Source: Pseudomonadota bacterium (GTDB lineage Bacteria; Pseudomonadota; Gammaproteobacteria; Burkholderiales; Gallionellaceae). From it: a DNA stretch of 7,519 nt. Below are positions 1 through 5,772 of the stretch, in pieces. The position numbers and the translations under genes were made by a program. The notes beneath the pieces are model-generated. The model was given only the letters and a program-made list of their open reading frames with translations. It made no database searches and was not told where the DNA came from. Within the stretch, counting starts at the first letter, position 1. Each line of letters starts with the position of its first letter. The stretch is from NCBI GenBank assembly GCA_021783525.1, contig JAJXTT010000076.1, forward strand, positions 1-7,519. Reading direction: 5' to 3'.

Positions 1-438
1 GTCGCCAGGGCTACCGTTGCCGCCATCGGCGCAGACCGTGTCGGCATGCGTATTTCACCTTACGGCGCATTCAACGGCACCGTTTCCGACGCGAAAATGG
101 ATGTCATGTATCTGAGGCTGGTCGATGAACTGAACAACCTGGGCCTCGTGTATATCCATGTCGTCGACCATAGCTCGATGGGGGCGCCGGAAGTCAGCCC
201 GGAACTGAAAGCCAGGATACGCGCCAACTTCAAGGGCAAGTACATCCTGTCCGGTGGTTATGACGCCGCTCGGGCGAATGCCGACCTCGATGCGCAGCGC
301 GGCGATCTCGTGGCTTTCGGGCGTCCATTTATCGCCAATCCGGATCTGGTGCAGAAGCTGCAAAACGGTACGGCACCGACTGCGCCGGATCCCGGCACGT
401 TCTATACGCCGGGCGAAAAAGGCTATACCGATTATTAA
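1..438 (+). CDS. Alkene reductase, Old Yellow Enzyme family (NemA-like), C-terminal part
   Basis: This is the C-terminal 145 residues of an FMN-dependent ene-reductase; the frame is open from base 1 and ends at TAA 436-438. Family members reduce activated C=C bonds, nitro compounds and N-ethylmaleimide with NAD(P)H in the cytosol. Visible signatures are the GADRVGMRISPYG strand near the start, LVYIHVVDHSSMG, the phosphate-binding strand ILSGGY, the second FMN-phosphate motif VAFGRPFIANPDLV, and the conserved tail ending FYTPGEKGYTDY. Family proteins are about 360 residues, so roughly 220 residues, including the N-terminal flavin and active-site segments, lie outside the window. The tail stops directly at GYTDY, a few residues shorter than E. 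coli NemA. The VVDHSSMG-type sequence looks closer to betaproteobacterial alkene reductases than to NemA itself, so no symbol is given. The substrate is unknown. Confidence 0.9.
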   Translation, partial: VARATVAAIGADRVGMRISPYGAFNGTVSDAKMDVMYLRLVDELNNLGLVYIHVVDHSSMGAPEVSPELKARIRANFKGKYILSGGYDAARANADLDAQRGDLVAFGRPFIANPDLVQKLQNGTAPTAPDPGTFYTPGEKGYTDY

Positions 439-448
439 TTTGCGTCGG

Positions 449-485
449 CACCGGGCGGCGGTCTTTGGCGGACTGCCTCCCGGTG
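449..485 (+). terminator. Strong stem-loop after the alkene reductase gene, probable transcription terminator
   Basis: A 15-position inverted repeat starts 11 bases after the reductase stop codon. Arm 449-463 (CACCGGGCGGCGGTC) pairs with 471-485 (GACTGCCTCCCGGTG) around the 7-base loop TTTGGCG, with one C/T mismatch and one G-U pair. No T-run follows; the next bases are ATACAATTC, which look like the -10 box of the ppa promoter. It may therefore be a weak or factor-assisted terminator, or a 3'-end stabilising hairpin. The pairing is read directly; the function is inferred. Confidence 0.5.
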
Positions 486-492
486 ATACAAT
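465..492 (+). promoter_or_regulatory. Probable sigma-70 promoter of the ppa-folD-thioesterase operon
   Basis: The -10 box TACAAT (487-492) matches the consensus at five of six positions. It is preceded at 16 bases by TTGGCG (465-470), four of six matches to TTGACA. Transcription would start near 499, about 30 bases before the ppa ATG. The -35 box lies in the loop of the preceding stem-loop, so the upstream terminator and this promoter share DNA. TACAATTCGCGCC-type promoters are frequent in betaproteobacteria (recalled, not searched). Confidence 0.6.
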
Positions 493-528
493 TCGCGCCT
501 TTCAATTTCCACCTAAAGGCGTCGCACC

Positions 529-1077
529 ATGAGTTTGAACAGAGTCCCCTCCGGCAAAGACCTTCCCAACGACTTCAACGTCATCATCGAGATTCCGATG
601 CATGGCGAGCCCGTGAAATATGAAGTGGACAAGGAATCCGGCGCGATCTTCGTGGATCGCTTCATGAATACTGCGATGCACTACCCCTGCAATTACGGCT
701 ACATCCCGCACACGCTGTCCGACGACGGCGACCCGGTCGACGTGCTGGTCATCACCCCAGTTCCGCTGAACAGCGGCGTCGTGGTGCGCTGCCGCCCGCT
801 GTGCGTGCTGAAGATGGAAGACGAATCCGGTTTCGACGCCAAGGTGCTGGCGGTGCCGGTGGACAAACTCTCCACCCTGTATCGCGGACTGAAAGACTAC
901 ACGCAGCTCCCCGAGATCGTATTGAAGCAGATCGAGCACTTCTTCGCCCACTACAAGGACCTCGAACCCAACAAGTGGGTCAAGATCGGAGGCTGGGGAG
1001 ACGTGGAGGAAGCACGCAAGGAAATCATGGCAGGCGTTGCCAACTACGATAAATCCACCGACAAGCCGCAGTTCTGA
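529..1077 (+). CDS. ppa: Inorganic pyrophosphatase, family I (soluble)
   Basis: The enzyme hydrolyses pyrophosphate to two phosphates in the cytosol, pulling forward DNA, RNA, tRNA-charging and other biosynthetic reactions; it is Mg2+-dependent and hexameric in bacteria. The 182-residue length is typical for the family. All catalytic residues known from E. coli PPase are present with a one-residue offset: K30, R44, Y56, the metal-binding signature DGDPVD (D66, D68, D71), D98, D103, K105, and Y142-K143. The start is supported by the family-typical N-terminus (MSLNRVPSGKDLPNDFN) and a modest Shine-Dalgarno AAAGG at 515-519, nine bases upstream. It is the first gene of an operon: folD begins 17 bases after its stop. 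No anomalies are seen. Confidence 0.98.
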   Translation: MSLNRVPSGKDLPNDFNVIIEIPMHGEPVKYEVDKESGAIFVDRFMNTAMHYPCNYGYIPHTLSDDGDPVDVLVITPVPLNSGVVVRCRPLCVLKMEDESGFDAKVLAVPVDKLSTLYRGLKDYTQLPEIVLKQIEHFFAHYKDLEPNKWVKIGGWGDVEEARKEIMAGVANYDKSTDKPQF

Positions 1078-1083
1078 ATCACC

Positions 1084-1088
1084 AGGAG
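1084..1088 (+). promoter_or_regulatory. Ribosome binding site of folD
   Basis: AGGAG lies six bases before the folD ATG in the 17-base gap after ppa. It is a near-perfect Shine-Dalgarno that fixes the folD start and supports independent initiation within the operon. Confidence 0.75.
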
Positions 1089-1094
1089 ACCACG

Positions 1095-1949
1095 ATGACC
1101 GCACGCATCATTGACGGCAAAGCCATCGCGCAGGAAGTGCGCGCCGAATGGAAAGTTCGCGCAGATGCCTTGAAAGAACGCGGGATTTCCCCCGGACTGG
1201 CGGTCATCATCGTCGGCGAAGACCCGGCCTCCAAGGTCTATGTCGGCAACAAGGTAAAAGCCTGTGCCGAACTCGGCCTGTACTCGGAACATATCGCCCT
1301 GCCCGCCGACACCAGCGAAGCCGCCTTGCTGGCAAAGATCGCCGAGCTGAATGCCGACCCGAAGATACACGGTCTGCTGGTGCAACTGCCCGTGCCCAGG
1401 CATATCGACAGCAGCAAGGTGATCGAAGCCATCAGTCCGGAAAAGGATGTCGACGGCTTCAACCCGATCAATGTCGGCGCGCTGTCCACCGGCAACATGC
1501 GCTTCGCCCCCTGCACTCCTTTTGGTGCGATGATACTGCTTGAAAAAGCCGGCGTACCCATCGAAGGAAAACATGCGGTCGTGATCGGCCGCAGCAACAT
1601 CGTGGGCAAGCCGATGGCCATGCTGTTGCTGCAGGCCAATGCCACCGTCACCATCTGCACTTCGAAGACCGTCGACCTCGCCAAGTTCACGCGCGACGCG
1701 GATATCCTGGTCGTCGCCACCGGCAAGCCCAAGATGATCACCGGCGACATGATCAAACCCGGCGCAGCCGTCATCGATGTCGGTATCAATCGCATGGCAG
1801 ACGGCAAGCTGTGCGGCGACGTGGATTTTGAATCTGCGAAGGAAGTGGCCGGATGGATCACCCCGGTTCCCGGCGGCGTCGGCCCGATGACCATCACCAT
1901 GCTGGTAGCCAACACCGTGCAGGCGGCAGAGCGCGCGGCAGGTTCATAG
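1095..1949 (+). CDS. folD: Bifunctional methylenetetrahydrofolate dehydrogenase / methenyltetrahydrofolate cyclohydrolase
   Basis: FolD interconverts 5,10-methylene-THF and 10-formyl-THF through methenyl-THF using NADP+, supplying one-carbon units for purines and formyl-Met-tRNA; it is cytosolic and dimeric. The 284-residue length is typical. The N-terminal catalytic domain has the signature GEDPASKVYVGNKVKAC with active-site Y49 and K53, the substrate-loop residue Q97 in VQLPVP, and D120 in the KDVDGFNP motif. The C-terminal Rossmann domain carries the dinucleotide-binding GRSNIVGKP (165-173). The closing signature PGGVGPMT lies at 259-266. The start is set by AGGAG six bases upstream and by the family-typical N-terminus with IIDGKAIA. 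It is the second gene of the operon, ending TAG nine bases before the thioesterase ATG in the same frame. Confidence 0.98.
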   Translation: MTARIIDGKAIAQEVRAEWKVRADALKERGISPGLAVIIVGEDPASKVYVGNKVKACAELGLYSEHIALPADTSEAALLAKIAELNADPKIHGLLVQLPVPRHIDSSKVIEAISPEKDVDGFNPINVGALSTGNMRFAPCTPFGAMILLEKAGVPIEGKHAVVIGRSNIVGKPMAMLLLQANATVTICTSKTVDLAKFTRDADILVVATGKPKMITGDMIKPGAAVIDVGINRMADGKLCGDVDFESAKEVAGWITPVPGGVGPMTITMLVANTVQAAERAAGS

Positions 1950-1958
1950 TCTCCCGCA

Positions 1959-2402
1959 ATGACGCCGCAAGCGTTGCAGGATTATTTCCACGACCATATA
2001 CCGCTTTCCAGGGCGATGGCCGTGGCAGTTGAAACAGCCACACCTCAGGTCGTGCGCCTGGCTGCACCGCTCGCCCCCAACACTAACCATCATGGCACCG
2101 TTTTCGGCGGCAGCGCCTCTGCCGTCGCGGTTCTCTCGGCCTGGGGCTTGCTCCATGTCTCCCTGACTGACGCCGATATCCGTGCAGACCTCGTGATCCA
2201 GAAGAGCAGCATGAGTTACGAGCAGCCCATCACGGGCGAGTTCACTGCCGAAGCCGTGGCACCCGCGCCGGAAAACTGGCAACGCTTTGTTGCGATGCTG
2301 TTGAGATACAAGCGTGCCCGCATCAACATCCCGTCGGTCCTGAAATGCAATGGACAGAAGGTCGGCGAATTTGAAGGAGACTTCGTCGCCACCTTGCCCT
2401 GA
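1959..2402 (+). CDS. YiiD C-terminal-domain-type hotdog thioesterase
   Basis: The 147-residue protein matches the stand-alone form of the hotdog domain found at the C-terminus of E. coli YiiD (putative thioesterase family). The best signature is N41-T-N-H-H-G-T-V-F-G-G-S52, the conserved loop and central-helix start of this family; the rest follows the alternating strands of a hotdog fold (for example DLVIQKSSMSYEQPITGEF and the closing KVGEFEGDFVATL). Such proteins are predicted to hydrolyse acyl-CoA or acyl-carrier thioesters, but I know of no established substrate. The ATG at 1959 is the first start after the folD stop in this frame. No Shine-Dalgarno is visible in the nine-base gap, so translation probably depends on ribosomes finishing folD. 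It is the last gene of the operon, ending inside a terminator. Confidence 0.85.
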   Translation: MTPQALQDYFHDHIPLSRAMAVAVETATPQVVRLAAPLAPNTNHHGTVFGGSASAVAVLSAWGLLHVSLTDADIRADLVIQKSSMSYEQPITGEFTAEAVAPAPENWQRFVAMLLRYKRARINIPSVLKCNGQKVGEFEGDFVATLP

Positions 2403-2423
2403 GCCGGCAGCTCAGGTTTTCTT
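2398..2423 (+). terminator. Intrinsic terminator of the ppa-folD-thioesterase operon
   Basis: A perfect 7-bp stem, CCTGAGC (2398-2404) with GCTCAGG (2410-2416), has a 5-base loop CGGCA and is followed by TTTTCTT (2417-2423). This is a textbook rho-independent terminator for + strand transcripts. The TGA of the thioesterase is in the 5' arm, and the complement of the gloA stop is in the 3' arm. The T-run is the antisense of the last gloA codons (KKT). No matching T-run exists for the minus strand, so gloA transcripts need another stop signal. Confidence 0.8.
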
Positions 2424-2798
2424 GCCGATGAGTTCGATCATGTAGCCATCGGGATCCTTCACGAACGCAATGATCCTCGTCCCGCCATTCATCGGCCCCG
2501 CTTCGCGCACCATCTTCCCGCCCAGCCTCTTGATCTCGTCGCAGGCGGTATAGACATTATCGACCTCAAGGGCGATATGACCATAGCCTGTGCCGAGATC
2601 GTAGTGATCGACACCCCAGTTGTAAGTCAGCTCGATCACGGCATGCTCACTCTCGTCGCCGTAGCCGAGGAATGCCAGGGTAAACTTCCCTTCCGGATAC
2701 TCATGCCGCCGCAGCAGTTTCATGCCCAGCACTTTGGTATAGAAATCGATGGAGCGATCGAGGTCTCCGGTCCTGATCATCGTGTGAAGTATTCGCAT
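2412..2798 (-). CDS. gloA: Glyoxalase I (lactoylglutathione lyase)
   Basis: GloA isomerises the hemithioacetal of methylglyoxal and glutathione to S-lactoylglutathione, the first step of methylglyoxal detoxification in the cytosol. The 128-residue length and the sequence match the short bacterial, Ni2+-type enzyme. The four metal ligands known from E. coli GloA are at identical positions: H5, E56, H74 and E122. Typical segments are MRILHTMIRTGDLDRSIDFY, TYNWGVDHYDLGTGYGHIA and KDPDGYMIELI. The start has AGGAA six bases upstream (in the transcript sense). It lies 27 bases downstream of the small cytochrome c gene on the same strand, so the two are probably co-transcribed. It converges on the thioesterase gene with only nine bases between stop codons. 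Confidence 0.97.
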   Translation of the reverse strand: MRILHTMIRTGDLDRSIDFYTKVLGMKLLRRHEYPEGKFTLAFLGYGDESEHAVIELTYNWGVDHYDLGTGYGHIALEVDNVYTACDEIKRLGGKMVREAGPMNGGTRIIAFVKDPDGYMIELIGKKT

Positions 2799-2825
2799 CG
2801 TGCGTTCCTGAATGGTGATGAAGTG

Positions 2826-3122
2826 TTACGGCACTGGATAGTGGTAATGAAGCGTATTCAGGTATCGAGCAACCGCCGATATGTCTTCATTGTTCCATCC
2901 CAGTCCGCCCAACGTCTGCCAGCGGCCAACCTCGGCGAGGAGGCTCCGGTAATCCTTGGCCAGTTTTTTGTCGCGCCAATGTATCTGGGTGCTGTGGCAC
3001 GCGATGCAATGGGTCGAATAAAGCAATTCGCCGCGTTGCGGATCCGGCACAGCCCGGGCTTCTGCGGCAGCGATGGTTCCGGACAGAACGAACAGGATGA
3101 CGGGTATCGGTTTGCGGAGCAT
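2826..3122 (-). CDS. Small secreted monohaem c-type cytochrome-like protein
   Basis: This 98-residue precursor has an N-terminal signal peptide (MLRKP, then the hydrophobic stretch IPVILFVLSGTIAAA, probable cleavage near AEARA/VP at residue 24) and one haem-attachment motif, CIACH at 39-43. The mature part is about 74 residues and periplasmic. Conserved-looking blocks are GELLYSTHCIACHSTQIHWRDK, VGRWQTLGGLGW and a C-terminal helix EDISAVARYLN. There is no methionine after the initiator, so the usual distal Met haem ligand is absent; H48, H92 or H94 are candidates. The ATG at 3122 is chosen over a GTG at 3200 because it starts directly at a clean signal peptide and has a purine-rich GGGGGAAG upstream. 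It lies upstream of gloA, probably in one transcript. I recall similar short unnamed cytochromes in betaproteobacteria; the redox partner is unknown. Confidence 0.85.
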   Translation of the reverse strand: MLRKPIPVILFVLSGTIAAAEARAVPDPQRGELLYSTHCIACHSTQIHWRDKKLAKDYRSLLAEVGRWQTLGGLGWNNEDISAVARYLNTLHYHYPVP

Positions 3123-3152
3123 TTTCTTCCCCCGGAGATTGCCATGCGGTCC

Positions 3153-3158
3153 AGTATA
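3153..3158 (-). promoter_or_regulatory. Candidate -10 box for the cytochrome c-gloA transcript
   Basis: Read on the minus strand, TATACT (five of six matches to TATAAT, preceded by GCG) lies about 30 bases before the cytochrome ATG. No convincing -35 element is found 16-18 bases upstream, so an activator or a different promoter is possible. Confidence 0.35.
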
Positions 3159-3225
3159 CGCTTGGTCGAACTGCAGAACTACCCGGCCTGCCGGCTGCAC
3201 ATGAACGGTATGGGCATGAGTTTGC

Positions 3226-3231
3226 TATAGT
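3226..3231 (+). promoter_or_regulatory. Candidate -10 box for the P-type ATPase gene
   Basis: TATAGT (five of six matches) lies 42 bases before the ATPase ATG in the 151-base divergent gap. The -35 region is weak. The ATPase start itself has no clear Shine-Dalgarno in the preceding 20 bases. The rest of the gap holds only a short CCGG-cctg-CCGG palindrome. Confidence 0.3.
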
Positions 3232-3273
3232 TGCCCCAGCTTACCCGGCAAACAATCGACCCTTTGATCTGAC

Positions 3274-5772
3274 ATGACCACCGCGTTTCCGCCAGGCCTC
3301 AGTCACGAAGTTGCATCGGCCCGCCTTGCGGCGGAAGGGCCGAACGAGCTTGGCGCGGACCAGCGGCGCACCTTGTTCGCCATTGCCGGCGAAGTGGCGC
3401 GGGAACCGATGTTCCTGCTGCTGCTGGGTGCCGGAGCCATCTACCTTGCTCTCGGAAATGCGAATGAAGCCTTGATCCTGCTTGGTTTCGTCATCATCAT
3501 CATGGTCGTTACCATCCTTCAGGAGCGTCGCACCGAGAGCGCTCTCGAAGCGTTGCGCGACCTCTCCAGCCCGCGTGCGCTGGTGATCCGGGATGGCGTA
3601 CCGACGCGCGTCGCCGGGCGCGAGGTGGTGCGTGACGACATCGTCATCCTGGTCGAGGGCGACCGCGTTCCCGCCGACGGCATCGTGCTGCAGGCACACG
3701 ATTTGGCAGCGGACGAATCACTGCTGACGGGTGAATCCGAAGCGGTGAGCAAGTTCGCCGACAGCAACCGGACTTACGCCGGAACCCTGATCGTGCGCGG
3801 GCAGGGCTTGGTACGCATCACCGCGGTGGGCGGCCAGACCGAACTGGGGCGCATCGGTAAATCGCTGCAAAGCATCGCGATCGAATCGTCCCCGTTACGC
3901 GACGAGATCGGCCTGCTCACGAAACGCCTCGCGCTGATCGGAGTCGGCTTGTGCCTCACGCTGGCACTGCTGTACTGGACGCTGCGCGGAGGCTGGCTGG
4001 ATGGCCTGCTGGCCGGCATTACGCTGGCGATGGGCATTCTGCCGCAGGAGTTCCCGGTCATCATGATCGTGTTTCTCGCCCTGGGCGCGCGCCGCATCGC
4101 CGGCCAGCGCGTGCTGACGCGGCGCCTGAACGCCATCGAAACGCTGGGCGAAACGACGGTGCTGTGCGTGGACAAGACCGGAACCCTGACCCAGAACCGG
4201 ATGACCGTGACTGCCCTGTCCGTTGCCGGGCAGCTGCTGAAAACAACCGACCTCACCGGCAGCGAACTGCCCGAGACCTACCATGAGCTGCTCGAATACG
4301 CCGTGCTGGCCAGCGAGATCGCCCCCCACGACCCGATGGAACTCGCATTCCACGGTTTTGCCCGCGAATACCTGGCCAACACGGAGCACTTGCACCCGAA
4401 CTGGGCACTGGCCCGGGAGTATGAGCTTTCGCCGGAGCTCCTGGCCATGTCGCATCTGTGGCGCAACGATTCGGGCCAGCACGATGTCGTCGCGACCAAG
4501 GGCGCACCGGAGGCGATCGCCGATCTTTGCCACCTGACCGGGGATGCGTGGCGACGCCTGAACCTGGACGCCGAACTCATGGCGGACCAGGGTTTGCGCG
4601 TGCTGGGCGTGGCCAAGGCGAAATACAGCATCGACAGAAGCTGGCCCGACATCCAGCATGATTTCGATTTCGAATTCGTCGGCCTGGTGGGACTTGCCGA
4701 TCCGCTGCGTCCGGAAGTGGCCGACGCGGTTGCGGAATGCCATCGCGCCGGGATACGCGTCGTCATGATCACTGGCGACCATCCTCGCACTGCACGCGCC
4801 ATCGCGACTGCCGCCGGCATCGATAGCGGCAACTTGCTCACGGGCGATGAACTGGAAGAAACGGACGTTGCGGCACTGGCGCAGCGCATCGCTGCGGCGA
4901 ACGTCTTCGCGCGCGTCACCCCGCAACAGAAACTCGACATCGTGGAGGCGCTCAAAGCCAATGGCGAGGTGGTCGCCATGACGGGTGACGGCGTGAACGA
5001 TGCCCCGGCCCTGAAATCTGCCCATATCGGGATCGCCATGGGCAAACGCGGCACCGACGTCGCCCGCGAAGCGGCTTCATTGGTGCTGCTCGAAGACGAC
5101 TTCAGCTCGATTGTCTCCGCCATTCGGCTGGGCCGCCGCATCTTCGCCAACCTGCGCCAGGCCGTGGTGTATACCCTCGCCGTCCACATTCCGATCATCG
5201 GCATGTCCATCCTGCCGTTGTTCTTCGGGCTGCCGCTGATCCTGGCGCCAATACACATCGCCTTCCTGGAACTGATCATCGATCCCGCCTGCTCCGTCGT
5301 GTTCGAAGCCGAGGAAGGCAGTCCGGGCCTGATGCAACAGCCGCCGCGCTCGGATACCGAGCATCTGATTTCATCACGGCTTCTCTATGCAAGCCTGGCA
5401 CAGGGCGCTCTGGTCACACTGGCTGTCGTGGCTTTCTACATCTGGAGCCTGCGGGCGGGTATCGCGGCTGAAGAGGCGCGCGCATTGGCGTTCATCGTCC
5501 TGGTCACGGCGAACTCTGCGCTCATCCTTTCCGTCCGGTCCCCACAGCGGAAGTGGCGGCAAATATTCTCCATGCCTTCCAGAGTTGCCCTGTGGGTACT
5601 CGCCGGCACGCTGGCGGGGCTCGCGGTCATCACCAATGTTCCTGACATTGCAGGTGCATTTTCCTTCCGGCCGCCTTCCCTACAGCACTCGCTGACTGCG
5701 TTCCTCACTGGCGTCTGCATCGTGCTGTTGATCGACGCGGGCAGGATCTCCTTGCGCAAGCTGGCGCTCTGA
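3274..5772 (+). CDS. Cation-translocating P-type ATPase (P2-like, substrate unassigned)
   Basis: This 832-residue inner-membrane pump couples ATP hydrolysis to cation transport through a phospho-aspartate. Order: short N-terminus (GLSHEVASARLAAEGPNELG), M1-M2 near 45-85, actuator TGES at 152-155, M3 about 218-237, M4 about 243-270 with P257-Q-E-F-P261, phosphorylation site D300-K-T-G-T, nucleotide-binding KGAPE 409-413, hinge TGD 500-502, TGDGVNDAP with D572 and D576, then M5-M10 (about 630-652, 655-675, 705-728, 736-756, 771-790, 807-825). The catalytic set is complete. There is no N-terminal CxxC metal-binding domain and no CPx motif in M4, so it is not a heavy-metal P1B pump. M4 PQEFP replaces the PEGLP type of Ca2+ pumps, and M6 carries E666-L-I-I-D670-P. 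The N-domain is compact. The ion could be Ca2+, Mn2+, Mg2+, Na+ or H+; I cannot say which. The start follows family alignment from memory. Confidence 0.93.
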   Translation: MTTAFPPGLSHEVASARLAAEGPNELGADQRRTLFAIAGEVAREPMFLLLLGAGAIYLALGNANEALILLGFVIIIMVVTILQERRTESALEALRDLSSPRALVIRDGVPTRVAGREVVRDDIVILVEGDRVPADGIVLQAHDLAADESLLTGESEAVSKFADSNRTYAGTLIVRGQGLVRITAVGGQTELGRIGKSLQSIAIESSPLRDEIGLLTKRLALIGVGLCLTLALLYWTLRGGWLDGLLAGITLAMGILPQEFPVIMIVFLALGARRIAGQRVLTRRLNAIETLGETTVLCVDKTGTLTQNRMTVTALSVAGQLLKTTDLTGSELPETYHELLEYAVLASEIAPHDPMELAFHGFAREYLANTEHLHPNWALAREYELSPELLAMSHLWRNDSGQHDVVATKGAPEAIADLCHLTGDAWRRLNLDAELMADQGLRVLGVAKAKYSIDRSWPDIQHDFDFEFVGLVGLADPLRPEVADAVAECHRAGIRVVMITGDHPRTARAIATAAGIDSGNLLTGDELEETDVAALAQRIAAANVFARVTPQQKLDIVEALKANGEVVAMTGDGVNDAPALKSAHIGIAMGKRGTDVAREAASLVLLEDDFSSIVSAIRLGRRIFANLRQAVVYTLAVHIPIIGMSILPLFFGLPLILAPIHIAFLELIIDPACSVVFEAEEGSPGLMQQPPRSDTEHLISSRLLYASLAQGALVTLAVVAFYIWSLRAGIAAEEARALAFIVLVTANSALILSVRSPQRKWRQIFSMPSRVALWVLAGTLAGLAVITNVPDIAGAFSFRPPSLQHSLTAFLTGVCIVLLIDAGRISLRKLAL

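Noticed and set aside
502..1915. Minus-strand frames of 176 to 225 codons opposite ppa and folD
   Set aside because: Both sense genes retain every catalytic residue; the antisense products resemble nothing and have no promoter or RBS.
3182..3194. CCGG-cctg-CCGG palindrome in the divergent gap
   Set aside because: Four-base arms are expected by chance in GC-rich DNA, no T-run follows, and it is not placed symmetrically around either candidate promoter.
3123..3200. N-terminal extension of the cytochrome from GTG 3200
   Set aside because: The extension would put 26 mostly polar residues before a clean signal peptide; the ATG at 3122 has a purine-rich upstream region.
2577..3230. 217-codon + strand open frame across gloA and the cytochrome gene
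   Set aside because: It lies antisense to two well-supported genes with intact motifs; its translation has no recognisable domain and no good start signal.
3895..5025. 376- and 333-codon minus-strand frames inside the P-type ATPase
   Set aside because: These long antisense frames are a by-product of GC-rich codon use; low-complexity His/Gln/Arg- or Ser-rich translations without domain signals.
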